This document shows, one piece after another, positions 1 through 5,590 of a DNA stretch of 7,020 nucleotides. This stretch comes from Gemmatimonadaceae bacterium. Lineage in GTDB: Bacteria > Gemmatimonadota > Gemmatimonadetes > Gemmatimonadales > Gemmatimonadaceae. The notes beneath the pieces are model-generated. The model ran no database searches and was not told the origin of the DNA. It saw only the letters and a program-made list of their open reading frames with translations. Every line of letters begins with the position of its first letter. Position 1 is the stretch's first letter. Where the stretch lies: the NCBI GenBank assembly GCA_014378185.1, contig JACMOE010000225.1:1-7020 (forward strand), read 5' to 3'. Position numbers and translations under genes: made by a program.

Positions 1-655
1 ATGTGTCGTCGCGCGCGCCGAAATTCGCGAGGATGAGCGCCGCGGTTACGCGGTCGTACATGTTTGGCGCGTGGGCAAGCGCATTGAGTGCCTCCCGCCG
101 GTCGCGATCGGCCGTTCGCGTGCGAAGGTACGTGATGAGCGCCATGCCCGCGACGCTATCCGCCGGCGACCGGAATCCCGTCACGCTGGCGCGGCGATCG
201 GTTGATAGATACTCCCGCTCGGCCGGCCAGAATGCAGCAGGACGGCTGGCGATCGCGCCGGTGACGATGCTCCACCTGGCGCGTGCATTGGTGGTGTCGA
301 GGGGCATCGCTCGATAGTGGACGCGGGCGGAATCCTGAGGCTCCCTCACGGAGACGACGACCTGCTCCTTCGCTCTTTCGTCGATGAAGTGCGTAGAGGA
401 TGCATCGGCGAAACCCAGCTTGTACCGAAGTACGGCAGCGCAGGCGTGCGACTGGAGGGAATCGCCGGGCGCGTACTTCGCCAGCGAGTCCTGCAGCATC
501 GCCAGCGTCCACTTCCTGAGGCCAAGTACCTCGACGGTCAACCCACTGGGCAGCGTGATGATCTCTGAGCGTTGCGCATCAGCAGGCGAGGGCGCTGCAA
601 CGACGGCCGCGGCGACTACAAGGTGAATCCAGCGGTGGCAACGCCGTGCAACCAT
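1..655 (-). CDS. Secreted protein of unknown function with HEAT-like segment, 3' part beyond window
   Basis: This open frame has no stop before the window edge, so only the first 218 residues are visible. The start at 655 is firm: AAGGAGG lies 5 nt upstream (661-667 on the plus strand). Residues 1-27 form a Sec signal peptide: a basic start (ARRCHRW), a hydrophobic core (LVVAAAVVAA) and a predicted cut after ADA, before Gln28. Residues 36-150 form a domain I do not recognise, with conserved-looking blocks GLRKWTLAMLQDSL (about 45-58) and SHACAAVLRYKLGFADAS (about 69-86). Residues about 182-216 look like one helical HEAT-type repeat (REALNAL, then YDRVTAALILANFG), so the missing part may hold more repeats. 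Third positions are GC-rich, as in the neighbours. It is probably a periplasmic or outer-surface binding protein; no catalytic motif is visible. It is on the same strand as the amidohydrolase but 550 bases downstream of it, so is probably transcribed separately. Confidence 0.85.
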   Translation of the reverse strand, partial: MVARRCHRWIHLVVAAAVVAAPSPADAQRSEIITLPSGLTVEVLGLRKWTLAMLQDSLAKYAPGDSLQSHACAAVLRYKLGFADASSTHFIDERAKEQVVVSVREPQDSARVHYRAMPLDTTNARARWSIVTGAIASRPAAFWPAEREYLSTDRRASVTGFRSPADSVAGMALITYLRTRTADRDRREALNALAHAPNMYDRVTAALILANFGARDDT

Positions 656-834
656 CACTTCCTCCTTGCCGGTTGAGTGGCTAAATGGACGGCATTCCTT
701 CAGCCGATCTACCATGGACCATCATGAACCACGGCGTCACTCGAACGTCATCGACGCACGGCATGATTCAACCGGGCTGCAGCTGACTGCTGTAACCCGG
801 GAGGTGTGAATAGCTGATAGCGCTTCATCACCAG
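656..834. other. Intergenic region upstream of the HEAT-like secreted protein gene
   Basis: I see no convincing gene here. Positions 661-667 hold the strong Shine-Dalgarno site of the minus-strand gene starting at 655, so its promoter should lie in this stretch, but no clear -35/-10 pair stands out. An imperfect hairpin can be drawn at 772-800 (CCGGG paired with CCCGG, with GCAG/CTGC inside). It lies just after the stop of the minus-strand amidase remnant at 835 but has no T tract, so I do not call it a terminator. Confidence 0.4.
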
Positions 835-1020
835 TTACGCCGGGGCAATCTCTCGCGCCGATGCGTGTTCGCCTGCGCTCTCGAGAACCAGGCGACTGCG
901 CAGTTCCTTCACCATTGCCAGCTTCTTGATGTTGGCCCCCGGACAATGCTTGTGCGTCGTCTTCGGGTCTTCCCTGTGGAATTTCCGCATGCCCGCGTCG
1001 AGCCCGAGTGCCGCATGGAG
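835..1020 (-). pseudogene. 3' remnant of an N-acetylmuramoyl-L-alanine amidase (Amidase_2/PGRP type)
   Basis: On the minus strand the frame ending with TAA at 835 encodes a tail resembling the C-terminal end of zinc-dependent N-acetylmuramoyl-L-alanine amidases, which cut the amide bond between MurNAc and the stem peptide of peptidoglycan. The visible block is LHAALGL followed by MRKFHREDPKTTHKHCPG and then IKKLAMVKELRSRL. From my recollection of the family, F-H-x-E/D-D-P-x-T-T-H-x-x-C-P-G is the terminal zinc-site block. In T7 lysozyme the zinc ligands are His17, His122 and Cys130, with catalytic Lys128 two residues before the Cys. The same K-x-C-P order is seen here. The first zinc His and the rest of the domain are not visible upstream in any frame, and the ATG at 990 has no ribosome binding site, so I read this as a 5'-truncated, dead gene rather than a 51-residue protein. 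Third-position GC is about 74%, like a coding sequence. The family call rests on memory, not a search. Confidence 0.45.
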
Positions 1021-1208
1021 CGTGGTTGTGCGTGTCCCGTGCCGGAGGCGCCGTTGGTGTGGTTGCCGGTATGCCGCCGACCACCGCATTCGCGCCGGCG
1101 CTCTACTATGGGTCAAAAGTGTCAGCGAGGTGCAATGCGGGCACAATGTATTCGATTCGCGTTTGTCGTCTCAACCTCAAGCGCACCAGGCTGGCGGCTT
1201 CGCTCAAT
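1021..1208. other. Intergenic region downstream of the amidohydrolase
   Basis: This is the sequence between the amidohydrolase stop and the amidase remnant. The only structure I noticed is a 10-bp perfect palindrome GCGCCGGCGC at 1092-1101. It is not followed by a T run on either strand, so it is not a convincing terminator. The minus-strand frame of the amidase remnant stays open up to 1146, but residues encoded here (MCPHCTSLTLL onward) do not look like an amidase. Confidence 0.3.
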
Positions 1209-2519
1209 TCACTTTCGTCCGACATATACCGTTCCCATCTTCATGACGAACTTCACGCGATTGATGGCGGAGAAATCCTGCTCGGGGTCTCCGTCCACCG
1301 CGATAAGGTCTGCCGTCGCTCCCGCCTTGATCACTCCGATGCGGCCAGCCATGTCGAGAAGGCGTGCGTCATTGATGGTGGCGGCCTGCAGCACCTGCGC
1401 CACCGTCATTCCATCTGCGCGATAGGCCAGGAGCACCTGCTTGGCCGCGAATCCCTGCGGCTCCTTGAAGTCGATGTAGTTATCCGAGCCAGCCGTGATC
1501 GTGACCCCAGCCTTGAGTGCGCGCATCAACCGGCTGCGACCCTGGGCCAGATAGCCGGCCACCTGAACGGGCGGTGGTTCCGGCGCACCTGGATTCTGTG
1601 CCTTCAGGTATTTGCGAAAGCTCACGCTGTCGATATCGGTGGGAGTCAGCGTGACCCCTTTCCTCGCCATCAGGGCCAGGGTCGAATCCGCTACCTCGTA
1701 GCCGTGCTCGATCGAATTGACGCCCGCCAACGCGGCACGATAGACGGCGGCGTCATTGGTGGCGTGTGCGGCGACACGCACCCCGTGCACCTTGGCCGCC
1801 GCGACGACCGCCTGCATCTCTTCCAGGCTCAGATAGCCGAGGTTCGGGGTGTTGTTCGAGTAGATCTTGATGACCCGCGCACCCATCGTCACGTTCTCGC
1901 GCACGGCATCGGCCGCGTCGGCGGCATTGCGGACAATCCGGTATTCGTCGGACGCGAGCCCCTCATATCCCGGCTTGAGGCCAGGGAACTGGCCGCCGAT
2001 CGGACTCAGTCCCGGTCCGGAGACGATCATGCGCGGCCCATCCACCGAGCCGTCGTCGATCGCCTGCCGGAGCGCCACGTCGCCGAACCTGCCGCTGTTT
2101 CCCAGGTCGCGCACCGTGGTGATTCCTGCATCGAGGAACGTCCGTGCCCGCGCCGCGCCGTGCAGCGCGCGCAGTGGCAGCCCCTCGTTCACCAGTGCCT
2201 TGACACCCTCCATCGTCAGGTTGCCGCCGATCTGCTCGAGATAGAGGAGATGGGTATGGGCATCGATCAATCCCGGCATGACGGTGTAGCTGCTCAGGTC
2301 CACCACCCGCGCACCCGCAGGCCGATCGACGCGCTCGGCGACCTGCACAATTATTCCGCCGCGCACCAGTATTTCCCGGTTCGGCAGGAACACCCCGGCC
2401 TCGCTGTCGAACATTCGGCCGGCACGAATAACGCTGGCCATCGTGTCGCGCGGCGTCTGCGCATCAAGCATCCGCGCGGTGCCGAAGGCAACGAAAAGGA
2501 CTGCGAGCAACTTCTTCAT
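1209..2519 (-). CDS. Exported amidohydrolase, imidazolonepropionase-like / Xaa-Pro dipeptidase group
   Basis: Complete 436-residue metal-dependent hydrolase of the amidohydrolase superfamily. The frame is open further upstream to 2720, but the ATG at 2519 is chosen because AGGAG lies 4 nt before it and it begins a Sec signal peptide (MKKLLAVLFVAFG, predicted cut after LDA at residue 20, before Gln). A small beta-sandwich strand region with NREILVRGGII precedes the barrel. The full binuclear metal set is visible: H88-x-H90 in GLIDAHTH, Lys218 in ARVIKIY (the lysine that is carboxylated in this subtype), His252 in AAHAT, His272 in IEHG and Asp346 in TAGSDN. The C-terminal GVIKAGATADLIAVDGDP (about 395-412) closes the sandwich domain. 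Related characterised enzymes, such as the Caulobacter prolidase-like group, cut dipeptides with C-terminal Pro, Arg or Lys; the actual substrate here cannot be read from sequence. It probably works in the periplasm on peptide-like amides. Length is normal for the family. It is alone in its transcription unit as far as visible. Confidence 0.93.
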   Translation of the reverse strand: MKKLLAVLFVAFGTARMLDAQTPRDTMASVIRAGRMFDSEAGVFLPNREILVRGGIIVQVAERVDRPAGARVVDLSSYTVMPGLIDAHTHLLYLEQIGGNLTMEGVKALVNEGLPLRALHGAARARTFLDAGITTVRDLGNSGRFGDVALRQAIDDGSVDGPRMIVSGPGLSPIGGQFPGLKPGYEGLASDEYRIVRNAADAADAVRENVTMGARVIKIYSNNTPNLGYLSLEEMQAVVAAAKVHGVRVAAHATNDAAVYRAALAGVNSIEHGYEVADSTLALMARKGVTLTPTDIDSVSFRKYLKAQNPGAPEPPPVQVAGYLAQGRSRLMRALKAGVTITAGSDNYIDFKEPQGFAAKQVLLAYRADGMTVAQVLQAATINDARLLDMAGRIGVIKAGATADLIAVDGDPEQDFSAINRVKFVMKMGTVYVGRK

Positions 2520-2711
2520 GCTTCTCCTGAGCTGTTGGTCGAGGTCATGGAGCAACTGCCCGACGAGTGAAGGTTGCTTCCAAATGCTTCCGCCGGAAGG
2601 TGCGCGGGCAACTGATTGGCGCACTGACTGGGCAGGTCGCATTTTCTCTCGAGATGGCGGCTGGGTCGCATGCAGCCTGCGCCGCCCAGACCACATGTAT
2701 GGTGAGCGTGA
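2520..2711. promoter_or_regulatory. Divergent intergenic region between the amidohydrolase and the small membrane protein gene
   Basis: This 192-base stretch separates two diverging starts (2519 minus, 2712 plus), so it should contain promoters for both, though no clear sigma-70 pair can be seen. It holds the amidohydrolase Shine-Dalgarno site (2524-2528, minus) and the GGTGAG site of the small gene (2701-2706, plus). A short inverted repeat, CTTCC-GCC-GGAAG, lies at 2587-2599. I give no function to it. Confidence 0.35.
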
Positions 2712-2864
2712 ATGAATCAACGTCGTGCCGTCCTTCTTGCTCTGCTTACTGTTGCGCTCGGGCTTTTCCTGCTCGACTCACATGGCAGCGTCCGTCAAAT
2801 GATCGCTGACTTTCGGGCGAGTTGGGACGACATGCATCATTCGCCAGCGGCCGGATTGCCATAG
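2712..2864 (+). CDS. Small single-span membrane protein, 50 residues, hypothetical
   Basis: An ATG at 2712 opens a 50-codon frame ending with TAG at 2862. GGTGAG lies 5 nt before the ATG, an acceptable ribosome binding site. The protein has a short basic start (MNQRR), one hydrophobic segment at residues 6-21 (AVLLALLTVALGLFLL) and then a polar, possibly amphipathic tail (GSVRQMIADFRASWDDMHH) ending in SPAAGLP. By the positive-inside rule the N-terminus would be in the cytoplasm and the tail outside. This is a typical build for a small membrane-anchored regulatory or stabilising peptide, but no family is recognised. Third-position GC is only about 53%, clearly lower than in the flanking genes, which may mean recent arrival, weak selection or a chance frame. 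It could also be the 5' remnant of a longer gene in this decayed-looking region. It stands alone between divergent genes. Confidence 0.5.
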   Translation: MNQRRAVLLALLTVALGLFLLDSHGSVRQMIADFRASWDDMHHSPAAGLP

Positions 2865-2915
2865 TACCGGCGCTCGAAAGACCCTTGGCGCGGACGATCG
2901 CGCGGATGCTGGCCG

Positions 2916-3191
2916 TCACACCCAGACGCTGGATGAGCAACTTCGGCTACACTTGATTGGCGAGCAAAAACCCACTATCAGGTGGCCCTTGAAGCTTCGC
3001 AGAAGCTCCAGCGTCGGTGTGAAGGGGTAGCTGATTCGTCCCTCGACCGCCCTCGCGGTGGATAGCCTGTCCTCTGGCGCCCGCCCCCCGGAACCCGCAA
3101 CTTCCCGGCATGAACACCCCGTGAACCCGACCACACATGCGACGTACGTCGCCAGCGGTGCACACATGCGTAGACCGTCCTTGCTTTTCAT
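2916..3191 (-). pseudogene. 5' part of a putative lipoprotein gene, probably truncated
   Basis: A 91-codon minus-strand frame starts at 3191 after AAGGAGG with 6-nt spacing, one of the best ribosome binding sites in the window. The start looks like a lipoprotein signal: basic n-region MKSKDGLR, hydrophobic stretch APLATYVACVVG and FTGC with the lipid-accepting Cys at residue 26 (Phe at -3 is unusual). Residues 37-63 contain RAVEGRISYPFTP. From memory this resembles the N-terminal segment (R-x-VEGRLS-x-x-x-x-AP) that follows the signal in many TPR/CHAT-type proteins of Gemmatimonadota and Acidobacteriota. After about residue 75 the sequence turns into low-quality Cys/Ser-rich residues (PIKCSRSCSSS) and stops, as expected after a frameshift or deletion. 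Third-position GC is about 73%. The first 26 bp overlap the start of the plus-strand creatininase-family gene. It may be a real small lipoprotein, a truncated gene, or partly a chance frame, since the SD site is antisense to Leu-Leu codons of that gene's signal peptide. Confidence 0.45.
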
Positions 3192-4062
3192 TGCTGTCCT
3201 CCTTGCACCAACCGCGCGGGCGCAAGCACCTGCGGCACCAGCCGGACTTTCGGTTCACTGGGAGGAGCTGTCTGCCGCCGACTTTCGCGATGCGATCAGA
3301 CGCGCGCAGGGCACGTGCCTGCTCCCCTTTGGAATCCTGGAAAAGCACGGGCCACACCTTCCACTCGGCAACGACCTGCTCAACGTTCGTTACGCTGCGC
3401 TGAACGCTGCGCAGCAGGAATACGCGGTCGTGTTTCCCGAATACTATTTCGGCCAGATCTTCGAAGCGAAGCACGAACCGGGCACCGTCGCATACAGCCG
3501 CGGACTGCAGCTTCAGCTGCTGCAGGAGACAACGGACGAGATGTCGCGTAATGGCTGCAAGAAGATCATCGTCGTGAACGGCCATGGTGGCAACGGTAGC
3601 CTCCTGCCCTATTTCGCGCAGTCGCAGCTCGAAGCCCCGCACGACTATGTATTGTACGTCGAGGGGCTGGCGCGTAGCGGACCGGGCGAGCCAGCGCACA
3701 AGTCGAACACGGCGACGGACATGCACGCCGGTGAGAGCGAAACGTCCATGAGCATGATTGCCCGTCCGGACCTCGTGCATCTCGAGCGGGCGTCGCAGGA
3801 ATCAGGTGGCGATCAAGCACGCCTGAAGCTGCCGAACGGTTTGTACACGGCCATCTGGTGGTACGCGCGATTCCCGAACCACTATGCCGGCGACGGTGCG
3901 GTCGCGTCGCGCGAGCTGGGGGAGTTCGGGATGAAGACGTGGATCAACGCCATCGTGCAGGCAATCCGCGCGGTGAAGGCGGACCAGGAGAGCCTGCGTC
4001 TTCAGAACCAGTTCCATGAACGGAGCAAGCACCCGCTGGACCCGACGCTATCGCCCGAGTGA
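3166..4062 (+). CDS. Exported creatininase-family amidohydrolase
   Basis: Complete 298-residue protein of the creatininase / creatinine amidohydrolase family (metal-dependent hydrolysis of cyclic or linear amides). The frame is open upstream, but ATG 3166 is chosen because it begins a clean Sec signal peptide, MRRPSLLFIAVLLAPTARA, cut before Gln20. No Shine-Dalgarno site precedes it. Family motifs are LPFGILEKHGPHLPLGND (53-70) with ligands Glu59, His61 and Asp70, spaced as Glu34, His36 and Asp45 in Pseudomonas creatininase; VNGHGGN (137-143) with His140 as His120; and DMHAGESETS (185-194) with Glu190 and Glu192, then RPDLV. The residue equivalent to creatininase Glu122 is Gly142, as in the wider NGHGGN subgroup (for example MftE-like peptidases), so this is probably not a true creatininase. 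The C-terminal third carries WWYARFPNHYAGDG (231-244), matching the usual end region of the family. It is probably periplasmic and of unknown substrate. It shares its start region with the opposing lipoprotein fragment. Confidence 0.9.
   Translation: MRRPSLLFIAVLLAPTARAQAPAAPAGLSVHWEELSAADFRDAIRRAQGTCLLPFGILEKHGPHLPLGNDLLNVRYAALNAAQQEYAVVFPEYYFGQIFEAKHEPGTVAYSRGLQLQLLQETTDEMSRNGCKKIIVVNGHGGNGSLLPYFAQSQLEAPHDYVLYVEGLARSGPGEPAHKSNTATDMHAGESETSMSMIARPDLVHLERASQESGGDQARLKLPNGLYTAIWWYARFPNHYAGDGAVASRELGEFGMKTWINAIVQAIRAVKADQESLRLQNQFHERSKHPLDPTLSPE
3198..3204 (-). promoter_or_regulatory. Strong Shine-Dalgarno site AAGGAGG for the minus-strand lipoprotein fragment
   Basis: The plus strand reads CCTCCTT here, giving AAGGAGG on the minus strand, 6 nt before the ATG at 3191. 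The same AAGGAGG precedes the secreted protein gene at 655. This site decides the start of the lipoprotein fragment. It lies inside the signal-peptide codons of the opposing creatininase-family gene, so coincidence with CTCCTT Leu codons is possible. Confidence 0.5.
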
Positions 4063-4432
4063 AGATCGTGATCGACAGCGGGACACCATACGCGGTCGCT
4101 GCCCTTTCAAACGATACTCCGTGCATCCTGCGGTTGCTCGCAGTCATGTGCGGCGACCGGTAAACCGAAAACCCATGGGACAATCTACAGAAAAATCAGG
4201 ATAAGCGCATCGTCACTGCGACTTGGGTGTACCGTCTACTGCGGCAGGCCGCCTGCACGACATGATCGAGATCACTTGCTGCGAGTGCATCGCTTGACCA
4301 CGGGGTGACCGGGCACTGACCGTACAGGGTTACGATCCCGCAGGTGCTGCCACCATAAAGCCCATCGCATTTCTGGGTCGAGTCGAGAGGGTGGCGGGGG
4401 GACAGTGCAACCAGGGAGACATACGGTGCCGC
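4063..4432. promoter_or_regulatory. Regulatory intergenic region upstream of the nitroreductase-ligase operon
   Basis: This 370-base stretch holds no convincing gene. The left half (about 4100-4205) is somewhat AT-richer than its surroundings. A short hairpin GCAGG-CCG-CCTGC lies at 4244-4256, without a T run, so it is not a clear terminator for the creatininase-family gene. The main feature is the TGACC array at 4295-4321, listed separately. A possible ribosome binding site AGGGAG lies at 4413-4418, 14 nt before the GTG start, which is a poor distance. No reliable -10/-35 pair is seen; TTGACC at 4294-4299 resembles a -35 box but has no -10 at a proper distance. Confidence 0.4.
4295..4321 (+). 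repeat. Three TGACC direct half-sites at exact 11-bp spacing, putative regulator site
   Basis: TGACC occurs at 4295-4299, 4306-4310 and 4317-4321, separated by 6-nt spacers ACGGGG and GGGCAC. The 11-bp period places each copy on the same face of the helix. Tandem half-sites with 11-bp period are the known arrangement for PhoB/OmpR-family response regulators, although this half-site is not the Pho box sequence. The array lies about 112 bp before the GTG start of the nitroreductase gene. The repeat itself is seen directly; its role as an operator is inference. Confidence 0.5.
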
Positions 4433-5590
4433 GTGCATGACGAACCTGTAAGCCGTCGAGAGTTTTCCAAATCGGTCGCTGCCACCATCGCTGCGCTCAC
4501 GACGCTATCTGTCGTTGTGGAAGCATGCGCTACGCTGCCGACGGCGGAGTCGATCCATGGCGAGATCACACCAGAAGGCAGCACCCGGCGCGCTGAGCTC
4601 AAGGGTCCCACCTTCACCACGTGGACCGAAATCGCGAACCTCGCTCGGCTCGCGCCAACGCCACACAATACGCAGCCATTCCGAATTCGGCCGGTCGATC
4701 CCCACACAGCGGACATCATCGCGCTGGGCGACCGCTTTCTTCCCGAGGAAGATCACGGCAACCTCTACATGGCGAGCGCATTCGGCATCTTCGCGGCCAC
4801 AATCGAGGTTGCCGCTGCCGCACTCGGCGTCCAGGTCAAGGTTGTCCCCGCCGCCGCAATCGACGTCGCAGGATTGGACCGCGCCTCGGCGCCCACGACG
4901 CTGGGGACCGCAACGATAGTGGGGCGCATGGTGCCCTCCACCGACGCGAGCCTCCTCGATCTCCGGCGTACGTCGCGCATTCCGTACGTAGATCGTCTGG
5001 TCGATGCCGACACATGGACCGCGCTCCGCACAATTGCCGAATCACGAGGCCATCGCCTGCTGGAATACAGCGACCACGACGTCGTCGATGCGACGCTCAG
5101 GCTCAACGTCAACGCGGTGATCGACAATCTCGGCCTCGTCCGCGAACGCGAGGAGATCAGGCGGTGGTACCGCACCGGCCCCACACCGCAATTCGGCGAC
5201 GGCCTCTGGGAACGACCGCTGAACCAGAGCGCGTTCGAGATACGAACCGCATTCGGGTCGCCCGGTCTCTTCCATCTTCCCGTGATCCGGCAGCTCGCGA
5301 CGCGCCGGTATCTGGACACACAGCGCGGCACGCGTCACATCGTCCTGCTCTGCGGTTCGTTCGCGACGTGGCCCGAGCTCGTCAGCGCGGGCCGAGCGCT
5401 CTTCGGCATCTGGGTAGAGATGGCGCGGTATGGTGTGTACGTGCAACCCATGGGCTCGATGCTCACCAATCCCGCCTACGCGGCCAGGATCGCGGAGCGC
5501 TTCGCGGTCACGGATTGCTGGCTCGTCATGCGAGCGGGCTACAGCGACGTTCCGCCCCGCGCCCCACGACTCGAATCCATCCTCATATGA
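4433..5590 (+). CDS. Tat-exported Acg-like FMN nitroreductase-family protein
   Basis: A 385-residue protein of the nitroreductase superfamily, closest by eye to the Acg group (Mycobacterium Rv2032). I choose GTG 4433: it puts the twin-arginine motif SRREFSK at residues 7-13. The frame is open to GTG 4391, but that would give a cysteine-containing extension before the motif. The hydrophobic region 14-30 ends in VEAC with Cys32, so the protein may also be lipid-anchored (Glu at -2 is unusual). Family blocks are LARLAPTPHNTQPFRI (70-85, the FMN-phosphate/ring-binding start motif), an AASALG-like helix with AATIEVAAAALG (121-132), LLDLRRTSRIPYVDR (174-188), SAGRALFGIWVEMARYGVYVQPMG (about 318-341) and the C-terminal RAGYSDVPPRAPR. 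Tat export fits a protein folded around flavin before transport. Acg proteins bind FMN but often lack shown reductase activity, so the reaction is unknown. The stop codon overlaps the next start in ATGA, so the two genes are translationally coupled. Confidence 0.88.
   Translation: MHDEPVSRREFSKSVAATIAALTTLSVVVEACATLPTAESIHGEITPEGSTRRAELKGPTFTTWTEIANLARLAPTPHNTQPFRIRPVDPHTADIIALGDRFLPEEDHGNLYMASAFGIFAATIEVAAAALGVQVKVVPAAAIDVAGLDRASAPTTLGTATIVGRMVPSTDASLLDLRRTSRIPYVDRLVDADTWTALRTIAESRGHRLLEYSDHDVVDATLRLNVNAVIDNLGLVREREEIRRWYRTGPTPQFGDGLWERPLNQSAFEIRTAFGSPGLFHLPVIRQLATRRYLDTQRGTRHIVLLCGSFATWPELVSAGRALFGIWVEMARYGVYVQPMGSMLTNPAYAARIAERFAVTDCWLVMRAGYSDVPPRAPRLESILI

Noticed and set aside
772..800. 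Imperfect hairpin as a terminator
   Set aside because: Stem is interrupted and there is no T run on either strand.
737..1084. 115-codon minus-strand frame overlapping the amidase remnant
   Set aside because: Low-complexity Arg/Gly/Pro composition. The other minus-strand frame shows the recognisable amidase tail.
1092..1101. Palindrome GCGCCGGCGC
   Set aside because: Short all-GC palindromes are expected in DNA of this composition; no T tract or second copy supports a function.
1008..2570. 520-codon plus-strand open frame across the amidohydrolase
   Set aside because: It is antisense to a gene with full metal-site motifs, signal peptide and ribosome binding site. Its product is His/Arg-rich without motifs, the usual result of reading a GC-rich gene backwards.
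2947..3780. 277-codon minus-strand open frame across the creatininase-family gene
   Set aside because: No signal, motif or ribosome binding site; the opposing frame has all the creatininase-family motifs.
4294..4336. TTGACC with TACGAT as a sigma-70 promoter
   Set aside because: The gap between the two boxes is about 31 bp, far from 16-18 bp. TTGACC is better explained as part of the TGACC array.
4391..4432. Upstream GTG at 4391 as the nitroreductase start
   Set aside because: It would add 14 residues including two cysteines before the Tat motif, and GAGAGG touches the GTG with no spacer.
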